From Plantago major (Eukaryota > Streptophyta > Magnoliopsida > Lamiales > Plantaginaceae), in NCBI GenBank assembly GCA_026545765.1, contig JAIFAC010000051.1, positions 124,001 through 188,000 on the forward strand: a DNA stretch of 64,000 nt, given 5' to 3'. Below the pieces are notes generated by a model. The model saw only the letters and a list, made by a program, of their open reading frames with translations. It had not been told where the DNA came from and searched no databases. The position numbers were made by a program, and so were the translations under genes. Of this stretch, positions 58,901-64,000 are shown in pieces; the first letter of the stretch is position 1, and each line of letters starts with the position of its first letter.

Positions 58901-61900
58901 TCCGATCAACCAAAATAGTTCAATATGTGCGTAGAATTGGTTTCATACCACAAACCATATCATGTGAATAAAATTTGACACAAACTAACTCTATCGAGTG
59001 TTTCACAAAAAATCGTGTACTACCCCTTTGAGTTTTATTGAAGACAAGAGGTCTCGGAAATACGTTTTTAAATCGAGGTCCGATCAACCAAAATAGTTCA
59101 ACATGTGCATAGAATAGGTTTCATACCACAAACCAAAACATGTGAATAAAATTTGACACAAACTAACTCTATCGAGTGTTTCACAAAAAATCGTGTACTA
59201 CCCCCTTTGAGTTTTATTGAAGACAAGAGGTCTCGGAAATACATTTTTAAATCGAGGTCCGATCAACCAAAATAGTTCAATATGTGCGTAGAATAGGTTT
59301 CACACCACAAACCAAAACATGTGAATAAAATTTGACACAAACTAACTCTATCGAGTGTTTCACAAAAAATCGTGTACTACCCCTTTGAGTTTTATTGAAG
59401 ACAAGAGGTCTCGGAAATACGTTTTTAAATCGAGTTCCGATCAACCAAAATAGTTCAATATGTGTGTAGAATACGTTTCATACCACAAACCAAAACATGT
59501 GAATAAAATTTGACACAAACTAACTCTATCGAGTGTTTCACAAAAAATCGTGTACTACCCCTTTGAGTTTTATTGCAGACAAAAGGTCTCGGAAATACAT
59601 TTTTAAATCGAGGTCCGATCAACCAAAATAGTTCAATATAAAGTAGAATAGGTTTCACACCACAAACCAAAACATGTGAATAAAATTTGACACAAACTAA
59701 CTCTATCGAGTGTTTCACAAAAAATCGTGCACTAACCCCTTTGAGTTTTATTGAAGTCAAAAGGTCTCGGAAATACGTTTTTAAATCGAGGTTCGATCAA
59801 CCAAAATACTTCAATATGTGCGTAGAATAGGTTTCATACCACAAACCAAAACATGTGAATAAAATTTGATACAAACTAACTCTCTCGAGTGATTCACAAA
59901 AAATCGTGTACTACCCCTTTGAGTTTTATTGAAGACAAGAGGTCTCGGAAATACGTTTTTAAATCGAGGTCCGATCAACCAAAATAGTTCAATGTATGTA
60001 GAATAGGTTTCATACCACAAACCAAAACATGTGAATAAAATTTGACACAAACTAACTCTATCGAGTGTTTCACAAAAAATCGTGTACTACCCCTTTGAGT
60101 TTTATTGAAGACAAGAGGTCTCGGAAATACGTTTTTAAATCGATGTTCGATCAACCAAAATAGTTCAATATGTTCGTAGAATAGGTTTCATACCACAAAC
60201 CATATCATGTGAATAAAAGTTGACACAAACTAACTCTATCGAGTGTTTCACAAAAAATCGTGTACTATACCCCTTTGAGTTTTATTGAAGACAAGAGGTC
60301 TCGGAAATACGTTTTTAAATCGAGGTCCGATCAACCAAAATAGTTCAATATGTGCGTAGAATAGGTTTCATACCACAAACCAAAACATGTGAATAAAATT
60401 TGACACAAACTAACTCTATCGAGTGTTTCACAAAAAATCGTGTACTACCCCCTTTGAGTTTTATTGAAGACAAGAGGTCTCGGAAATACATTTTTAAATC
60501 GAGGTCCGATCAACCAAAATAGTTCAATATGTGCGTAGAATAGGTTTCACACCACAAACCAAAACATGTGAATAAAATTTGACACAAACTAACTCTATCG
60601 AGTGTTTCACAAAAATCGTGTACTACCCCTTTGAGTTTTATTGAAGACAAGAGGTCTCGGAAATACGTTTTTAAATCGAGGTCCGATCAACCAAAATAGT
60701 TCAATATGTGTGTAGAATACGTTTCATACCACAAACCAAAACATGTGAATAAAATTTGACACAAACTAACTCTATCGAGTGTTTCACAAAAAATCGTGTA
60801 CTACCCCCTTTGAGTTTTATTGAAGACAAGAGGTCTCGGAAATACGTTTTTAAATCGAGGTTCGATCAACCAAAATAGTTCAATATGTGCGTAGAATAGG
60901 TTTCATACCACAAACCAAAACATGTGAATAAAATTTGATACAAACTAACTCTCTCGAGTGATTCACAAAAAATCGTGTACTACCCCCTTTGAGTTTTATT
61001 GAAGACAAGAGGTCTCGGACATACGTTTTTAAATCGAGGTCCGATCAACCAAAATAGTTCAATATGTATGTAGAATAGGTTTCATACCACAAACCAAAAC
61101 ATGTGAATAAAATTTGACACAAACTAACTCTATCGAGTGTTTCACAAAAAATCGTGTACTACCCCCTTTGAGTTTTATTGAAGACAAGAGGTCTCGGAAA
61201 TACGTTTTTAAATCGAGGTTCGATCAACCAAAATAGTTCAATATGTGCGTAGAATAGGTTTCATACCACAAACCATATCATGTGAATAAAATTTGACACA
61301 AACTAACTCTATCGAGTGTTTCACAAAATATGGTTTTATACCCCTTTGAGTTTTATTGACGACAAGAGGTCTCGAAATACGCTTTTAAATCGAGGTCCGA
61401 TCAACCAAAATAGTTCAATATAAAGTAGAATAGGTTTCATACCACAAACCAAAACATGTGAATAAAATTTGACACAAACTAACTCTATCGAGTGTTTCAC
61501 AAAAAATCGTGTACTACCCCCTTTGAGTTTTATTGAAGACAAGAGGTCTCGGAAATACGCATTTAAATCAAGGTTCGATCAACCAAAATAGTTCAATATG
61601 TGCTTAGAATAGGTTTCATGCCACAAACCATATCATGTGAATAAAATTTGACACAAACTAACTCTATCGAGTGTTTCACAAAAATTGTGTACTATACTCC
61701 CTTTGAGTTTTATTGAAGACAAGAGGTCTCGGAAATACATTTTTAAATTGAGGTTCGATCAACTAAAATAGTTCAATATGTGCGTAGAATAGGTTTCATA
61801 CCACAAACCATATCATGTGAATAAAATTTGACACAAACTAACTCTATCGAGTGTTTCACAAAAAATCGTGTACTACCCCCTTTGAGTTTTATTGAAGACA

Positions 61901-64000
61901 AGAGGTCTCGGAAATACGTTTTTAAATCGATGTTTGATCAACCAAAATAGTTCAATATGTGCGTAGAATAGGTTTCATACCACAAACCATATCATGTGAA
62001 TAAAATTTGACACAAACTAACTCTATCGAGTGTTTCACAAAAAATCGTGTACTACCACCCCCTTTGAGTTTTATTGAAGACAAGAGGTCTCGGAAATACG
62101 TTTTTAAATCGATGTTCGATCAACCAAAATAGTTCAATATGTGTGTAGAATAGGTTTCATACCAAAAACCATATCATGTGAATAAAATTTAACACAAACT
62201 AACTCTATCAAGTGTTTTACAAAAAATCGTGTACTATACCCTTTTAGTTTTATTGAAGACAAGAGGTCTCGGAAATACGTTTTTAAATCGATATTCGATC
62301 AACCAAAATAGTTCAATATGTGCGTAGAATAGGTTTCATACCACAAACCATAACATGTGAATAAAATTTGACACAAACTAACTCTATCGAGTGTTTCACA
62401 AAAAATCGTGTACTACCACCCCCTTTGAGTTTTATTGAATACATGAGGTCTCGGAAATACATTTTTAAATCGAGGTCCGATCAACCAAAATAGTTCAATA
62501 TGTGCGTAGAATAGGTTTCATACCACAAACCATAACATGTGAATAAAATTTGACACAAACTAACTCTATCGAGTGTTTCACAAAAAATCGTGTACTACCC
62601 GCTTTGAGTTTTATTGAAGACATGAGGTCTCGGAAATACGTTTTTAAATCGATGTTCGATCAACCAAAAGAGTTCAATATGTGCGTAGAATAGGTTTCAT
62701 ACCACAAACCATATCATGTGAATAAAATTTGACACAAACTAACTCTATCGAGTGTTTCACAAAAAATCGTGTACTACCCCCTTTGAGTTTTATTGAAGAC
62801 AAGAGGTCTCGGAAATACGTTTTTAAATCGAGGTTTGAACAACCAAAATAGTTCAATATGTGCGTAGAATAGGTTTCATACCACAAACCAAAACATGTGA
62901 ATAAAATTTGACACAAACTAACTCTATCGAGTGTTTCACAAAAAATCGTGTACTACCCTTTGAGTTTTATTGAAGACAAGAGGTCTCGGAAATACGTTTT
63001 TAAATCGATGTTCGATCAACCAAAATAGTTCAATATGTGCGTAGAATAGGTTTCATACCACAAACCAAAAGATGTAAATAAAATTTGATACAAACTAACT
63101 CTATCGAGTGTTTCACAAAAAATCGTGTACTACCCCCTTTGAGTTTTATTGAAGACAAGAGGTCTCGGAAATACGTATTTAAATCGAGGTCCGATCAACC
63201 AAAATAGTTCAATATGTGCGTAGAATAGGTTTCATACCACAAACCAAAACATGTGAATAAAATTTGACACAAACTAACTCTATCGAGTGTTTCACAAAAA
63301 ATCGTGTACTACCCCCTTTGAGTTTTATTGAAGACAAGAGGTCTCGGAAATACGTTTTTAAATCGAGGTTCGAACAACCAAAATAGTTCAATATGTGCGT
63401 AGAATAGGTTTCATACCACAAACCATATCATGTGAATAAAATTTGACACAAACTAACTCTATCGAGTGTTTCACAAAAAATCGTGTACTATACATTCTTT
63501 GAGTTTTATTGAAGACAAGAGGTCTCGGAAATACGTTTTTAAATCAAGGTCCGATCAACCAAAATAGTTCAATATAAAGTAGAATAGGTTTCATACCACA
63601 AACCAAAACATGTGAATAAAATTTGACACAAACTAACTCTATCGAGTGTTTCACAAAAAATCGTGTACTACCCCTTTGAGTTTTATTGAAGACAAGAGGT
63701 CTCGGAAATACGTTTTTAAATCGAGGTTCGATCAACCAAAATAGTTCAATATGTGCATAGAATAGGTTTCATACCACAAACCATATCATGTGAATAAAAT
63801 TTGACACAAACTAACTCTATCGAGTGTTTCACAAAAAATCGTGTACTATACCCCCTTTGAGTTTTATTGAAGACAAGAGATCTCGGAAATACGTTTTTAA
63901 ATCGAGGTCCAATCAACCAAAATAGTTCAATATAAAGTAGAATAGGTTTCATACCACAAACCATATCATGTGAATAAAATTTGACACAAACTAACTCTAT
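40925..64000. repeat. Tandem satellite array, ~179-bp monomer
   Basis: Uninterrupted head-to-tail repeats to the window edge. Successive starts of GAGTTTTATTGAAG fall at 40965, 41144, 41323, 41503, 41682 and 41861, giving a 179-180-bp period, and the last at 63859, so about 129 monomers. Each monomer contains, in order, GAGTTTTATTGAAGACAAG, GGTCTCGGAAATACG, AAATCGAGGTCCGATCAACC, AATAGGTTTCATACCACAAA, ATGTGAATAAAATTTGACAC and CTATCGAGTGTTTCAC. Monomers are very similar, with recurring variants. No other element interrupts the array. Length and organisation fit a centromeric or other heterochromatic plant satellite; which one cannot be told from this window. Confidence 0.97.

Noticed and set aside
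54912..63964. Minus-strand open frames of 60-115 codons in the satellite, with related peptides such as SIKLKGG and VKHSIELVCVKFY
   Set aside because: They are by-products of a repeat lacking stops in one frame; the period of 179 is not a multiple of three and the frames end at random variant sites.
40925..64000. CRISPR-like or coding repeat array
   Set aside because: There are no alternating spacers; the whole unit repeats, as in a satellite, and the context is a plant genome.

Overview
The window is nuclear DNA of a flowering plant, most likely a eudicot. It holds one intron-containing cytochrome P450 gene of the gibberellin pathway, several nested LTR retrotransposons, Stowaway-type MITEs, and a 23-kb array of a ~179-bp satellite that runs off the right edge. 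There is no bacterial-style gene organisation, no CRISPR array and no rRNA gene.

Layout. (1) 1-4587 is the 3' part of a SIRE-like Copia element (copy A): reverse transcriptase/RNase H, an extra 3' ORF and a 3' LTR. (2) Copy A sits inside an older, different SIRE-like element (copy B, 4588-10296), whose sequence resumes in the middle of reverse transcriptase and continues through RNase H, a spacer, an envelope-position ORF broken by one stop, repeated polypurine tracts and a 3' LTR. (3) 10297-14340 is AT-rich intergenic DNA with a diverged duplication, a possible LTR remnant and two Stowaway MITEs. (4) 14364-18071 is the only convincing host gene: a CYP88A-type ent-kaurenoic acid oxidase (KAO) with eight exons that join in frame to 485 residues. 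(5) 18600-31016 is decayed retrotransposon DNA: LTR remnants, a minus-strand spliced 'gypsy-type' coiled-coil protein gene (about 24.0-20.6 kb), two adjacent hairpin Stowaway MITEs, and a minus-strand Gypsy integrase piece. (6) 31017-40924 is a second member of copy A's family (copy C), inserted into the Gypsy integrase: 5' LTR, primer-binding site, gag, protease, integrase, reverse transcriptase, damaged RNase H and a damaged 3' ORF. It is cut off at the satellite. (7) 40925-64000 is head-to-tail satellite, about 129 monomers, with variant monomers recurring at whole-monomer spacings.

The retroelement genes are parts of copy-and-paste elements and nearly all carry frameshifts or stops, so little here is likely to be active. 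KAO converts ent-kaurenoic acid to GA12 and appears intact despite MITE insertions in its first intron. The least expected signals are three tandem hairpins with compensating base changes in the LTR leader of the A/C family, a patchy lesion pattern at CAG/CTG sites in copy C that looks more like sequencing error than natural decay, and the fine structure of the satellite array.
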